A stretch of 51,189 bases of DNA from Nitrosomonas sp. (GCF_020852615.1 NZ_JADZAJ010000010.1:1-51189); one strand, 5' to 3'. Positions 24,925 to 33,022 are shown, counted from the stretch's first letter. The notes: generated from the sequence alone by a model not told the origin. Program-made: numbers and translations.

Positions 24925-27150
24925 ATGAAGGTTTGGGGTGGTGGTAACCGGGGTGCATCAGTGCCGGGTAAATTTACATGCCGGATGTGTCTTGCAGGAA
25001 TTGAGACATGGAAATGCGCCTCTTATCTGTTGCTCTGTTTACCGGCACTCCCTTCAGTTGCGCAACCGCTTCCGCCAGATCAGCCGGCACAGTTTGATGC
25101 CATCAGCGTTACCGTTACACGTGAAGCGCGCACCACCAAAGAAGTACCGCAGTCAGTCAGCGTGGTGGATGAAAAGCGGATTAAAGATGTGCGTATGTTC
25201 AATATCAAGGACGCCCTCCAGGGACAGGTGCCGGGGTTGCGTATCGAAAGCAATAACAATGCTTACGATGCCAGGATTTCGATCCGTGGTGCGGGATTGA
25301 AGGCACAGTTTGGGGTACGTGAAATCAATCTGCTGCGTGATGGGGTGCCGATTCTTGATCCGGACAGCTTCGGCCGGCTTGATTTTGTCGATCCGGATGA
25401 TATCGAACGTATTGAAGTCACGCGCGGGCCGGGTGATCTCTACAGTGCAGGGACAGCCGGCGGCACCATTCATATCATTTCACGTTCCGCATTTGATGAC
25501 CGACATAACGTTGTCCGGGGCGGCGTTGGTAACTGGGGTACACATAGCCTGCATACCCGTTTTGGCAAGGTTTTCGACGAGCATGCGCTTGCTTTTACCT
25601 TTTCGCGCCGCCACACCGACAATGACTGGCGGGAGCATAACCGTTTCAGCAGCACGAATGCGGGGCTTAAACATGGCTGGCAACTGGGGGGATCAAGTCT
25701 GCTTGAAACCGAGGTTACTTACAGTGATGTCAAGTTAAACCTGCCGGGTTCACTCAATCGGGAGCAATACGCGCGATATCGTGATACTGGTAATGCACTG
25801 GAAACACAGGATCCCTGGAAAAATTCTGCGCGAGATTCCCAGATATTATTTATGAACAGCCGCCTGGAACATCGTGTGGGCAACTGGCTGTTCAAGCCGC
25901 GTATCTATTACAACCAGTGGAAGCAGTTTCATCCGGTTACCGGCCAGATTAATGTCACGGATGGCTGGGAGCGGAATTTTGGTATTGATTTCGAAGGAAA
26001 CCATACACATTCGCTGTTTGGCATAGCCGGGTCAATGGTGATCGGCGGTACCTGGCGGCGCAACTGGAATGACGGTGCATTGCAGTACGCTTATGCTGAC
26101 GTGCTGACAGTACCGGGGAGCGGACGCATCCTGTCCACTCTTTCTGATCGTAAAGGGCAGCTTAATTCCCGCAGCAAATCTACCAATGACCTATGGGGGA
26201 TCTATTTTCTGGAAAGCCTCTCTCCACTGGATCGCCTGACCGTGGATCTGCAAATGCGCTTTGATCAGGTCAGTTTTGATATCGAGCGCGATGAGTTTCA
26301 GAGTTACGATTTTGCAAATGGACGTTATGTACCGGGTCGCGGCCTGATTAAGGTCAGGGAAAGTTATGACCTGTTTGCGCCGAAAGCGGCGATAACGTAC
26401 CGTGCAACTGACCAGATCAACATATATGCGACAGTTGCACATGCCAACCAGGTGCCGGCGGATAGTGAAGTACAAAATGCGGTTGAGTTCGGGCGCACAC
26501 TGAAGGCATCCGGCCATCTTAATTACGAAGCCGGATTCAAGGGGCGTGGACGAAACTGGTCGTTTGATCTTGCCGGTTACCATACCGATGTCAGCAACGA
26601 GATTATCTCACTTATGCAAAATTTCCAGACGCTGTATGTCAACGCGGGTAAAACTGACAAGAACGGTTTTGAATTTTTTGGAAACTATGCATTTGATTCC
26701 GGGCTGGAAGTGGGAACCAGCTATACCTATACCAGCCTGAAATTCAGCAAACTGACTGAACCACTGACGATGGTTGATCCCGTTACGAACCGGCGCACCA
26801 CGATTAATGCCGATCGTTCCGGTAACCAGACACCTCGTTTTCCTGAGCATATGTATTTCGTTTACACAACTTACCGGCATCCGAGTGGCTGGCACGGGCG
26901 GGTCGAAACGCGCGGACAAAGTAATTACTTTACCGATAATGCCAATACCGAGCGGCGTGGCGGTTATCATTTTCTGACTAACCTGACTGTTGGCTATGAC
27001 CGGAAGCACTGGGGGGTCACGTTTAATGTCCAGAATTTGTTCGATAAACGCTACGCGGTTGATGTCAATAAAGATGCCAGCGGTTCACGTATCAGTTTTA
27101 CCCCCGGTATGCCCAGAACATTTATGGGATATGTTTCCTATAAATTCTGA
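24925..27150 (+). CDS. TonB-dependent outer-membrane receptor
   Basis: This 741-residue receptor has an N-terminal export signal (hydrophobic core SYLLLCLPALPSVAQ near 33-47; an internal start may be the true one), a TonB-box-like FDAISVTVTREA and a plug domain (about 65-180 with RGAGLKAQFGVREINLLRDG). A 22-strand barrel follows, ending in the aromatic motif VSYKF. ATG 24925 has GGGAGGAAA upstream. The substrate is unknown: no siderophore enzyme, periplasmic binder or ABC transporter adjoins it, and the N-terminal signalling extension of FecA/FpvA types is absent. The DNA immediately downstream is decayed. Confidence 0.9.
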   Translation: MKVWGGGNRGASVPGKFTCRMCLAGIETWKCASYLLLCLPALPSVAQPLPPDQPAQFDAISVTVTREARTTKEVPQSVSVVDEKRIKDVRMFNIKDALQGQVPGLRIESNNNAYDARISIRGAGLKAQFGVREINLLRDGVPILDPDSFGRLDFVDPDDIERIEVTRGPGDLYSAGTAGGTIHIISRSAFDDRHNVVRGGVGNWGTHSLHTRFGKVFDEHALAFTFSRRHTDNDWREHNRFSSTNAGLKHGWQLGGSSLLETEVTYSDVKLNLPGSLNREQYARYRDTGNALETQDPWKNSARDSQILFMNSRLEHRVGNWLFKPRIYYNQWKQFHPVTGQINVTDGWERNFGIDFEGNHTHSLFGIAGSMVIGGTWRRNWNDGALQYAYADVLTVPGSGRILSTLSDRKGQLNSRSKSTNDLWGIYFLESLSPLDRLTVDLQMRFDQVSFDIERDEFQSYDFANGRYVPGRGLIKVRESYDLFAPKAAITYRATDQINIYATVAHANQVPADSEVQNAVEFGRTLKASGHLNYEAGFKGRGRNWSFDLAGYHTDVSNEIISLMQNFQTLYVNAGKTDKNGFEFFGNYAFDSGLEVGTSYTYTSLKFSKLTEPLTMVDPVTNRRTTINADRSGNQTPRFPEHMYFVYTTYRHPSGWHGRVETRGQSNYFTDNANTERRGGYHFLTNLTVGYDRKHWGVTFNVQNLFDKRYAVDVNKDASGSRISFTPGMPRTFMGYVSYKF

Positions 27151-27311
27151 GAGCACTGCTTCGCTGGTGAAATTATATCGTCGATTGCCGGGTCTGTTGA
27201 TCTGCTTACCGCCATTAACGGCTACAGCAGCAAAGGTTGCTGTGCTGAAGTACCAGTACCACAGTCACAGATATGACAAATGATTCGAACACCCGGTAAT
27301 TCTATCTCGGT

Positions 27312-27455
27312 GTGAACAATGTGGCACCAACGATTGCGTTGTCGGGACTGCTGGAAGTAACTATACGATCAGTGTCGATCTGGTCGATGAGGATGGTACC
27401 CATGCCGATGCTTTGCAGTGACGGTAAATGAGGTGGCACCTGTGGAAGTCATATA
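27312..27455 (+). pseudogene. Frameshifted fragment of an Ig/VCBS-like repeat protein
   Basis: Three overlapping frames give VNNVAPTIALSG, then TAGSNYTISVDLVDEDG continuing THADALQ, then AVTVNEVAPVEVI. Spliced together these resemble the repeated cadherin/VCBS/PKD-like modules of large surface or RTX-type proteins, where VNNVAPT recurs at module joints. At least two frameshifts and no start are present, so it cannot be functional. The parent protein is not identifiable. Confidence 0.5.
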
Positions 27456-27469
27456 GATTGGTGATGCAC

Positions 27470-27690
27470 CGCTGCTCGTCTTACGATCCAATCCAAATGT
27501 CTGGCAAGATGCCTGGACTGATATATTCTCCCGACTTCAACCTCATTGAGCAGATCTTCTCCAGAATCAAAATCTTTCTGCATAAAGCCGCCGAACGATC
27601 CTCTGACGCCCTCCAGGCCGCCATCGATCGGATCATTGAAACTATCTGGCCCCAGGAATATCGCAGCTGCTTCACCAACTCCGGTAGGGA
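27470..27690 (+). mobile_element. IS630-family transposase C-terminal fragment
   Basis: The frame includes YSPDFNLIEQIFSRIK (from 27524) followed by KAAERSSDALQAAIDRIIETI and CFTNSG. This is the C-terminal part of the DDE transposase of the IS630-Tc1 group (pattern YSPDLNPIE, whose E is the last catalytic acid). The N-terminal two thirds and recognisable terminal inverted repeats are missing. The frame continues about 58 residues past the usual protein end into unrelated sequence, so the element is truncated on both sides. Confidence 0.75.
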
Positions 27691-27849
27691 TACGCAGCAG
27701 ATCAGAGAACAACTGAAAGCAGCCGGGCTTCCTGCAGATGACGATTCTGTTATCAGGTATCGGGGGAAGTATGGCAGTGAGTTTTATAAGCGCTGGGATC
27801 ATCTGCCTGATTTTGACGATCCGGATTGCTGTATTGTTAAACGTAAACC

Positions 27850-27871
27850 GACAGAATATTGACAGAATATT
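27850..27871. repeat. Tandem 11-base duplication
   Basis: GACAGAATATT occurs twice head to tail. It lies about 160 bases downstream of the transposase fragment. It could be replication slippage or a trace of an insertion-site duplication after excision. Confidence 0.6.
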
Positions 27872-28030
27872 CATTGATTCACCGGCTATTCGGGGCGCAG
27901 GATGTCATCGTTGGAATTGGTTATCCAGCGAAGGGGGGGTATTTTATTTTGATGTCTGCGGAAACTTATGGGATGCAGAAAACGGAACGCGTGGTATTTC
28001 TGTGGAAGCAATTCAACAAAAAGGTGAATC

Positions 28031-28123
28031 ATGACTTATAACTGGAATCAGATCGGCATTACGGAAATTACCAACCTCTATCTGTATGGGCAGCTGACTG
28101 CTCCAGCTATTTGGACCCCGTAA
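28031..28123 (+). pseudogene. Short ORF, probably a truncated gene start
   Basis: ATG 28031 opens a 30-residue frame beginning MTYNWNQIGITEITNLYLYG and ending APAIWTP. It is preceded by an AAAGGTG site and overlaps the stop region of another short frame, as in an operon. The sequence looks like natural protein rather than noise but stops early; I do not recognise it. The frame before it (27880-28034) can be read as FDVCGNLWDAENGTRGISVE after a shift at a seven-G run. Confidence 0.3.
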
Positions 28124-28165
28124 TTACAGCTTTATGGCTGTAGCTGCCTAAATTGTGCATAAATC

Positions 28166-28504
28166 TCAATCTTTCTGCTCTGTCGCCGCGGACTTGGGGT
28201 CGGGCTGCGTCTTGTAGCCCTGCCTCTCCATGTACATTTTCAAAGTCTGATAGGTCTCTGTGCCGTAAGAACTTGCCAGCATAAGCGCGATCCATGTCTG
28301 GATTACGAACACCCGGAGTCCATCGTGCTTCTCCTGGCTGGGGTTGGTGACCTCGGTGATGTTTCTGGCCGCATCCTCGGGGCAGTTTCTCTGATATCTC
28401 AGCAGTTGTTCTTCAATGTCCTGATGGTTGATTTTGGCTTTTTCAGCAACTGTGAGTGTATTTATCGTTTTTTTCAATCCTTTACTGGGTATCAGTCTGA
28501 GCAT
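28166..28504 (-). CDS. Hypothetical protein, 112 residues
   Basis: I do not recognise this frame. The N-terminal half is Lys-rich and helical (for example TLTVAEKAKINHQDIEEQLL), and a moderately hydrophobic segment lies at about 64-80 (LRVFVIQTWIALMLASS). The C-terminus is polar (MYMERQGYKTQPDP). There is no clear Shine-Dalgarno before ATG 28504. Base composition shifts from A/T-rich in the first third to G/C-rich, suggesting a chimeric or disrupted origin. It sits in the decayed stretch between the receptor and the B12 genes and may not be expressed. Confidence 0.35.
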   Translation of the reverse strand: MLRLIPSKGLKKTINTLTVAEKAKINHQDIEEQLLRYQRNCPEDAARNITEVTNPSQEKHDGLRVFVIQTWIALMLASSYGTETYQTLKMYMERQGYKTQPDPKSAATEQKD

Positions 28505-28707
28505 GGTCGTTTTTTAATGATTCCGGAAGTACGTGCGTGTACTGCGGGGATGTAGCAGGCTTTTTCCAGGAAGATGAAGCTGCCGGTCTGATTCCGCTGA
28601 CACGCCTGGCCTGATGTAGTGTGACAAATACATTTTATGACAAGCTTCGTGATTGCTTCAACCTGGAAATATTAATTCAACCTGCTTCTTTTTTTGAGAA
28701 GCCGCCA

Positions 28708-29334
28708 TCAGTAATCAACTCCTGTTTGTGCCTGAATGCCTGCCTGAAAAGCATGTTTGACATCGTGCATTTCGGTAACAGTGTCAGCCGCATCACATAA
28801 AGCATCCGGCGCGGCGCGGCCGGTGATGACGACATGCTGCATGGCCGGCCGGTTCTGCAGATCGGTTAATACTTCGCTGATTTCCAGCCAGCCGAATTTG
28901 AGTGGATAGGTGAATTCGTCGAGTATCAACAGATCGATCGATGTATCGCACAGCATGGCTTGTACGATTGCCCACCCTCGCCGGGCGGTTTCTCTGTCAC
29001 GCGCAAGGTCCTGCGTATCCCAGGTGAATCCTTCCCCCAGCACATGCCAGACAATATTTTTCTGTTGTCTGAAGAAGGCTTCCTCGCCGGTATCGGAGCG
29101 CCCCTTGATGAATTGTGCGACACCCACGCGCATACCATGTCCCAGCGCGCGAGTGGCCATACCGAAGGCGGAACTCGATTTACCCTTGCCGTTGCCGGTC
29201 AGTACCAGCAACAGCCCTTTGCTTTTATCGGCACTGACAATCGCTGCATCCACGATTGCTTTCTGGCGCTGCATCCGCGAGCGGTAGCGCTGTGCTTTGT
29301 TCGCATCAATGTCTGTGCTGTCAGCCGGTGGCAT
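28708..29334 (-). CDS. cobO: Corrinoid adenosyltransferase (cob(I)alamin adenosyltransferase)
   Basis: CobO (also called BtuR/CobA) transfers the adenosyl group of ATP to reduced cobalamin or cobinamide, making coenzyme B12. The 208-residue product has the P-loop GNGKGKSSSAFG (about 48-59), the family segment VAQFIKG, and LILDEFTYPLKFGWL. It overlaps the upstream membrane-protein gene by 14 bases. Being last in a cobalamin-riboswitch operon with an uptake receptor, it fits a salvage role: imported corrinoid is converted to the active cofactor on entry. Confidence 0.95.
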   Translation of the reverse strand: MPPADSTDIDANKAQRYRSRMQRQKAIVDAAIVSADKSKGLLLVLTGNGKGKSSSAFGMATRALGHGMRVGVAQFIKGRSDTGEEAFFRQQKNIVWHVLGEGFTWDTQDLARDRETARRGWAIVQAMLCDTSIDLLILDEFTYPLKFGWLEISEVLTDLQNRPAMQHVVITGRAAPDALCDAADTVTEMHDVKHAFQAGIQAQTGVDY

Positions 29335-29902
29335 TAATCTGGGGGTGGCGTGATTTATGAATCAGCACGAACAGGGTATGTATCATGGCTGCAGTACCGA
29401 CATAAAACAGCAGGGACTGGAGATAAAGCGGGAAGTAGTGCAATTCACGCTGCCAGAATTCGGCAAATGTGGTTTCTTCAAATTGGCCGGATAAAAAATA
29501 GAATCCGCCACTGGAGAATAATTCGCACAATATCGCTCCGATCAGGAGGCTGATGGACAGGGGCGCCAATGCTTGCCATGAGAATTGATAACGGGTTGCA
29601 AACCAGTGGCCGGCAGCCCAGAGTGCGCTGTAGGCGGGCAGCAGGAAGGCGTAGGCTGATGTCAGGCAGAATTCGCTTTCGGCAATGGTAAAGTAGGCTG
29701 ATGCATCGAGTATCCAGGTCAGTGCCAGGAAGGCAGGTAATGACCAGCTCGAGCGAAGATAGATGCCAGCCAGAAAAAATACGGCCCAGGAAGCGCCCGG
29801 CAGGCTGTGCAGTGAGGCGAAGTGATATTCACGTGTAGCGATCATCAGGGCGACCAGAATCGACCCGATCAGGTACTGATGTCGCAGTGGTAATGTCAGC
29901 AT
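29321..29902 (-). CDS. btuM: Probable BtuM-type cobalamin transporter (solitary ECF S-component)
   Basis: This 193-residue integral membrane protein has about six hydrophobic segments and sits between a BtuB-like receptor and cobO under a cobalamin riboswitch, 11 bases after the receptor stop. Size, topology and context fit BtuM. These proteins occur in some proteobacteria, take B12 across the inner membrane without a dedicated ECF ATPase module, and bind cobalt through a conserved cysteine near residue 80. Here Cys 79 lies in ESEFCLTSAYAFLLPAY, directly after a helix end. No BtuCDF genes are present in the window. The identification rests on context, length and this cysteine, not on an alignment. 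Confidence 0.65.
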   Translation of the reverse strand: MLTLPLRHQYLIGSILVALMIATREYHFASLHSLPGASWAVFFLAGIYLRSSWSLPAFLALTWILDASAYFTIAESEFCLTSAYAFLLPAYSALWAAGHWFATRYQFSWQALAPLSISLLIGAILCELFSSGGFYFLSGQFEETTFAEFWQRELHYFPLYLQSLLFYVGTAAMIHTLFVLIHKSRHPQINATG

Positions 29903-29913
29903 ATTTTTTAATC

Positions 29914-31752
29914 CTATGGTTGATAACGCAGGGTGGCAAAGAAGCTGCGCCCCGGCTGGTTGAAGAATGCAGCGGTTTCATAGTCCTTGTCAAACAGGTT
30001 TTCAATCCGTCCCTGGATGCGCCACTGTGGATTGATCAGATATTCTGCCCGCAAATCGACTTTGACATAATCGTCCAGCTTCTGCTTGTTTGCCAGATCA
30101 TCATAGCGATTGGCTTCCGCCAGGAACATTGCTCCCGCTACAAAATTGCCAAACTGGCGACTGGCATCAATCCGGAAAGCCTGTTTGCTGCGCCGCGGCA
30201 GAATATTGCCCAGGTTTGCACCTTTGGAGCGGTTTTCCGGATCAAGGAAAGTCAGGTTGGTCTGAATCAGCCAGCCTCTGATTTCAGTGTTGAGGATAGC
30301 TTCCAATCCTTGTATGCGCGCTTTGTCGATATTGTCCGGAGCAAAGGTTGCGGCATTAAATGAAATCAGGTTATCGATCCAGCTTTCATACAGGTTGAGT
30401 GACCAGTTTCCCCGGTTAAACCGGCCGGATACACCCAGCTCCACCGTGCGGGCATCTTCCGGTTTGAGATGGGGATTGCCAAATCCGGGGAAGTACAGCT
30501 CATTGAAAGTAGGGGCCTTGAACGCACTGCCGAAGCCGGCAGTCAGCCTGACCCGTTCGGTCAGTGAATAGCCCCAGGAAGCGCCACCGGTTACCTGGCC
30601 ACCAAACTGCTGGTTGTCATCATGGCGTACAGAAAGCTGCAGTTTGTGCGCGGCGAGTGAAAGCTGGTGTTGTGCAAATACGCCCCAGTTATAGCGTGAA
30701 GTGGTGGTGAATTTTTCCGAGCTGTTGACATGATCGTACAGATAATCCGTACCGATGGTTAAAAGCTGATTCGGGGTGATCGTTATGTCATTTTGCCAGG
30801 AGATCGTGTCGCGCCGGGCGTAATAGCGTGTCGTGAATAGCTTCTCCTTGAAATTATCGGAGTCTTCATTGCTGCGTCCCGCAGTTAATGTAATGCGCCA
30901 GGGCTCAAAGGGTGAATAACGCGCTGTTCCTCCAAACATCTGCTGTGACAGTTTCGTCCGGTTTTGAAAGCTGCCGTCGTACTCGTAATGACCGTCAGTA
31001 TGTAAAAAACTTGCCTCGACATCCAGGCCATTATCGAAGCGGTAACCGGTGCGAGCCGAGCCGGAGAGGTTGCGGTAACCATCCCTGTCCGGTTCAACAG
31101 TGAAGCACCCCGCACTGAATGAGCCTTTACAGGCATTGAAGCCATCGGTATCTGATCCGTTGATGCCGAGATTGAACCAGGCACGTTCACTGCCGCCGGA
31201 GAGAGTGGCTGAGCCACTGATGGTACCGAAGCTGCCCCCTCCAAAACTGAGAGTCGGTTTCAATCCTTTTTTTCCACCTTTGCGGGTGAAAATCTGGATT
31301 ACTCCTCCCACAGCTTCCGAGCCATACAGGCTGGATCGGGGTCCCCGGACGATTTCGATACGATCGATCAGTTCTACCGGATAATTCTGGATTTCACTGA
31401 AGCCGGAGGTGGCAGAGCCCATTCTGATGCCATCCACCAGAACCAGTACGTGATCAGATTCTGTCCCGCGCAGGAGCAGGGTGGTCAGTTTTCCGGGGCC
31501 GCCGGTATTGGCGATGTTGATACCGGCGATGCCGTGCAGCAGATCCTGCATGGAACGTGCCTGCTGGCGCTCAATATCAGTGCGCGTAATGACAGTAACC
31601 GAGGCAAGTGTTTCATCTGCCGCTTCTGCGGTGCGGGTTGCAGTAACAACAATGGGATCTTCAAGATAGCCAGCTGTTTCAGCCGGCAAGGTTGCAGAAT
31701 GGATCAGCCCTATGGCTAAGGCTGGTATAAACAGGGGATGGTTTCTCAACAT
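29914..31752 (-). CDS. btuB: BtuB-like TonB-dependent cobalamin receptor
   Basis: This 612-residue outer-membrane receptor has a signal peptide (MLRNHPLFIPALAIGLIHS), a TonB-box region DPIVVTATRTAEA, a plug domain with LLLRGTESDHVLVLVDGIRM and VRGPRSSLYGSEAVGG, and a C-terminal beta-barrel ending RYQP. The plug signatures are those of BtuB. I place the start at ATG 31752, where GCGGAGGAA lies four bases upstream. The frame is open 285 bases further, but that part is the riboswitch and would encode nonsense. It leads the btuB-btuM-cobO operon. Confidence 0.92.
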   Translation of the reverse strand: MLRNHPLFIPALAIGLIHSATLPAETAGYLEDPIVVTATRTAEAADETLASVTVITRTDIERQQARSMQDLLHGIAGINIANTGGPGKLTTLLLRGTESDHVLVLVDGIRMGSATSGFSEIQNYPVELIDRIEIVRGPRSSLYGSEAVGGVIQIFTRKGGKKGLKPTLSFGGGSFGTISGSATLSGGSERAWFNLGINGSDTDGFNACKGSFSAGCFTVEPDRDGYRNLSGSARTGYRFDNGLDVEASFLHTDGHYEYDGSFQNRTKLSQQMFGGTARYSPFEPWRITLTAGRSNEDSDNFKEKLFTTRYYARRDTISWQNDITITPNQLLTIGTDYLYDHVNSSEKFTTTSRYNWGVFAQHQLSLAAHKLQLSVRHDDNQQFGGQVTGGASWGYSLTERVRLTAGFGSAFKAPTFNELYFPGFGNPHLKPEDARTVELGVSGRFNRGNWSLNLYESWIDNLISFNAATFAPDNIDKARIQGLEAILNTEIRGWLIQTNLTFLDPENRSKGANLGNILPRRSKQAFRIDASRQFGNFVAGAMFLAEANRYDDLANKQKLDDYVKVDLRAEYLINPQWRIQGRIENLFDKDYETAAFFNQPGRSFFATLRYQP

Positions 31753-31755
31753 TTT

Positions 31756-31873
31756 TTCCTCCGCGCACACCCGCGCGTTATTCAGGTTGTAAACAGATTG
31801 CGGAGGAATTGCAGAAAACCGGGCGTGACTGAATGTCGGGAATAGATCCGGCACCGCATATTGCCCTCCGCAA
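31756..31873 (-). promoter_or_regulatory. Expression platform with RBS sequestration upstream of btuB
   Basis: Three complementary segments lie between the aptamer and the gene. The ribosome site GCGGAGGAA (31764-31756) can pair perfectly over nine bases with TTCCTCCGC (31808-31800). That anti-site can instead pair over nine bases with TTGCGGAGG (31873-31865). The last segment sits in TATTGC, which can form a six-base stem with GCAATA on either side (upstream at the aptamer's 3' edge, or downstream). These mutually exclusive pairings are a plausible switch for translation of btuB. Confidence 0.6.
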
Positions 31874-31879
31874 TAACGT

Positions 31880-32075
31880 GATATTGCTTCAGGCCGGTCT
31901 CCGGACTCATGAGTGGAATAATTTTCCTGATTCTGCGCCTTCCCGTGCCTTGCAGCCCAGTGGCGTATGCAGATCGCTGACTCATTTACCGTTGCGGGGG
32001 CAGTGCCGGCATTGCGCTGGCTGATTGCAGCGCGCACCGGCTTCCCGTTTCATCCTACGTGCAAATGCAGTAAGG
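31880..32075 (-). promoter_or_regulatory. Cobalamin (AdoCbl-type) riboswitch
   Basis: Read leftwards, the segment contains the landmarks of the B12 aptamer in order: GAAACGGGAAGCCGGTG, then AATGCCGGCACTGCCCCCGC with AACGGTAA, then GCCACTGGG, then CACGGGAAGGCGC, and finally the B12-box-like GAGTCCGGAGACCGGCCTG. Boundaries are approximate. It precedes btuB-btuM-cobO and should lower their expression when cobalamin is plentiful. Confidence 0.93.
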
Positions 32076-32097
32076 ACACCTCAAACAAGGGGCGCAG

Positions 32098-32124
32098 ACT
32101 ATAGCAGCAGTATGACCCTGTCAA
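32098..32124 (-). promoter_or_regulatory. Candidate promoter of the B12 operon
   Basis: TTGACA (32124-32119) and TATAGT (32103-32098) are separated by 15 bases, a full-consensus -35 and a good -10 with a slightly short spacer. Transcription would start about 20 bases before the aptamer. A 14-base dyad, AGCCGG-CT-CCGGCT (32124-32137), abuts the -35 and could be an additional protein site. Confidence 0.5.
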
Positions 32125-32146
32125 GCCGGCTCCGGCTGGTGGTGAT

Positions 32147-32176
32147 GAAAACACCCTCTGGATCGGGTGGGAGGGT
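32147..32176 (-). terminator. Candidate terminator of the his-tat operon
   Basis: Leftward of tatC, ACCCTC (32176-32171) pairs with GAGGGT (32158-32153), followed by GTTTTC. The six-base stem and four-T run make a modest intrinsic terminator just before the B12 promoter. Confidence 0.4.
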
Positions 32177-32245
32177 ATCTGTGTACAGAAAGGATTTTCT
32201 GATCGGGGAGAGGTATATAGCTTCGGCTGCGGTGAATAGATCCTG

Positions 32246-33022
32246 TTACTCACCTTTTTCCATGTCATTGTGCTGGTTCTGTACGATAGCGGATGTTGCT
32301 TCTTGAGCAGATTGTTTCATTGACAGGGCGGCGAGGATGATGCCCAGCTCATACAGCAGATAAAGCGGGATTGCCAGCAGGATTTGTGACATTACATCCG
32401 GCGGGGTGAAAATCGCACCAATGATAAATGCGCCAACCAGCACAAAACGGCGGATCGATTTCATTTTCCCGATTGAAACGAGTCCGGTCCGGATCAGGAT
32501 CAGCACAAAAACGGGGACTTCGAATGTAATCCCGAAAGCCAGGAACATGGACAGAACAAAATTGAGGTATTCGCTGATGTCGGTCATGACCGCGACACCT
32601 TCCGGCGCAAAATAGACAATAAATTCGAATACCAGTGGTAACACGGCAAAATAGGCAAATGCCATACCAATGAAAAACAGGATGCTGCTGATGAATACCA
32701 GCGGTAGAAACAGGCGTTTTTCATGACTGTACAGGCCGGGCGCAACGAATGCCCAAACCTGATAAAGCGTATGCGGCAATGTGGCAAGAAATGACACCAT
32801 TAACGCAACTTTCATTGGAATGAAGAACGGGGTGATAACTTCGGTGGCAATCATCTGCCCGCCTTGCGGCAGCTTTGCCAGCAGCGGGAAAGCCAGAATG
32901 CTGTAAAGCTCGCGTGCAAAGAAGGCGCAGGGAAGAAAACCCAGGAACAGTATCAGAAGTACCCGGATCAGCCGGAAACGCAATTCCACCAGATGCGAAA
33001 TAAAGCTGATGTCATCATCCAT
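32246..33022 (-). CDS. tatC: Sec-independent protein translocase TatC
   Basis: TatC is the six-helix core of the twin-arginine receptor complex that recognises signal peptides of folded proteins. The 258-residue product begins MDDDISFISHLVELRFRL; the SHL.ELR segment and the central FFIPMK and YQVWAFVAPGLY motifs are diagnostic. The charged C-terminal tail is cytoplasmic. A 112-base gap separates it from tatB, but orientation and order place it in the same unit. Confidence 0.97.
   Translation of the reverse strand: MDDDISFISHLVELRFRLIRVLLILFLGFLPCAFFARELYSILAFPLLAKLPQGGQMIATEVITPFFIPMKVALMVSFLATLPHTLYQVWAFVAPGLYSHEKRLFLPLVFISSILFFIGMAFAYFAVLPLVFEFIVYFAPEGVAVMTDISEYLNFVLSMFLAFGITFEVPVFVLILIRTGLVSIGKMKSIRRFVLVGAFIIGAIFTPPDVMSQILLAIPLYLLYELGIILAALSMKQSAQEATSAIVQNQHNDMEKGE

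Larger units (their letters stand above)
27151..28165. other. Decayed region with gene fragments
   Basis: No intact gene is apparent. It contains a frameshifted Ig/VCBS-like fragment (27312-27455), an IS630 transposase tail (27470-27690), a tandem duplication of GACAGAATATT (27850-27871), a seven-G run near 27935 that joins two frames, and a small ORF at 28031. The order of unrelated remnants suggests repeated insertions and deletions. Confidence 0.6.

Noticed and set aside
27449..27874. 141-codon minus-strand ORF
   Set aside because: It is the antisense frame of the IS630 transposase fragment, whose plus-strand translation carries the recognisable YSPDFNLIE motif.
28500..28614. Plus-strand frame with CVYCGDVAG and FFQEDEAAGLIPL
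   Set aside because: Looks protein-like with a CxxC, but it is under 40 codons, has no start and matches no family I can name; it may be a relic but is not supportable.
29914..32037. Long 707-codon version of the BtuB-like gene starting at 32037
   Set aside because: The first 95 codons read through the cobalamin riboswitch, lack a signal peptide and resemble no protein. ATG 31752 has a strong ribosome site followed by a signal peptide.
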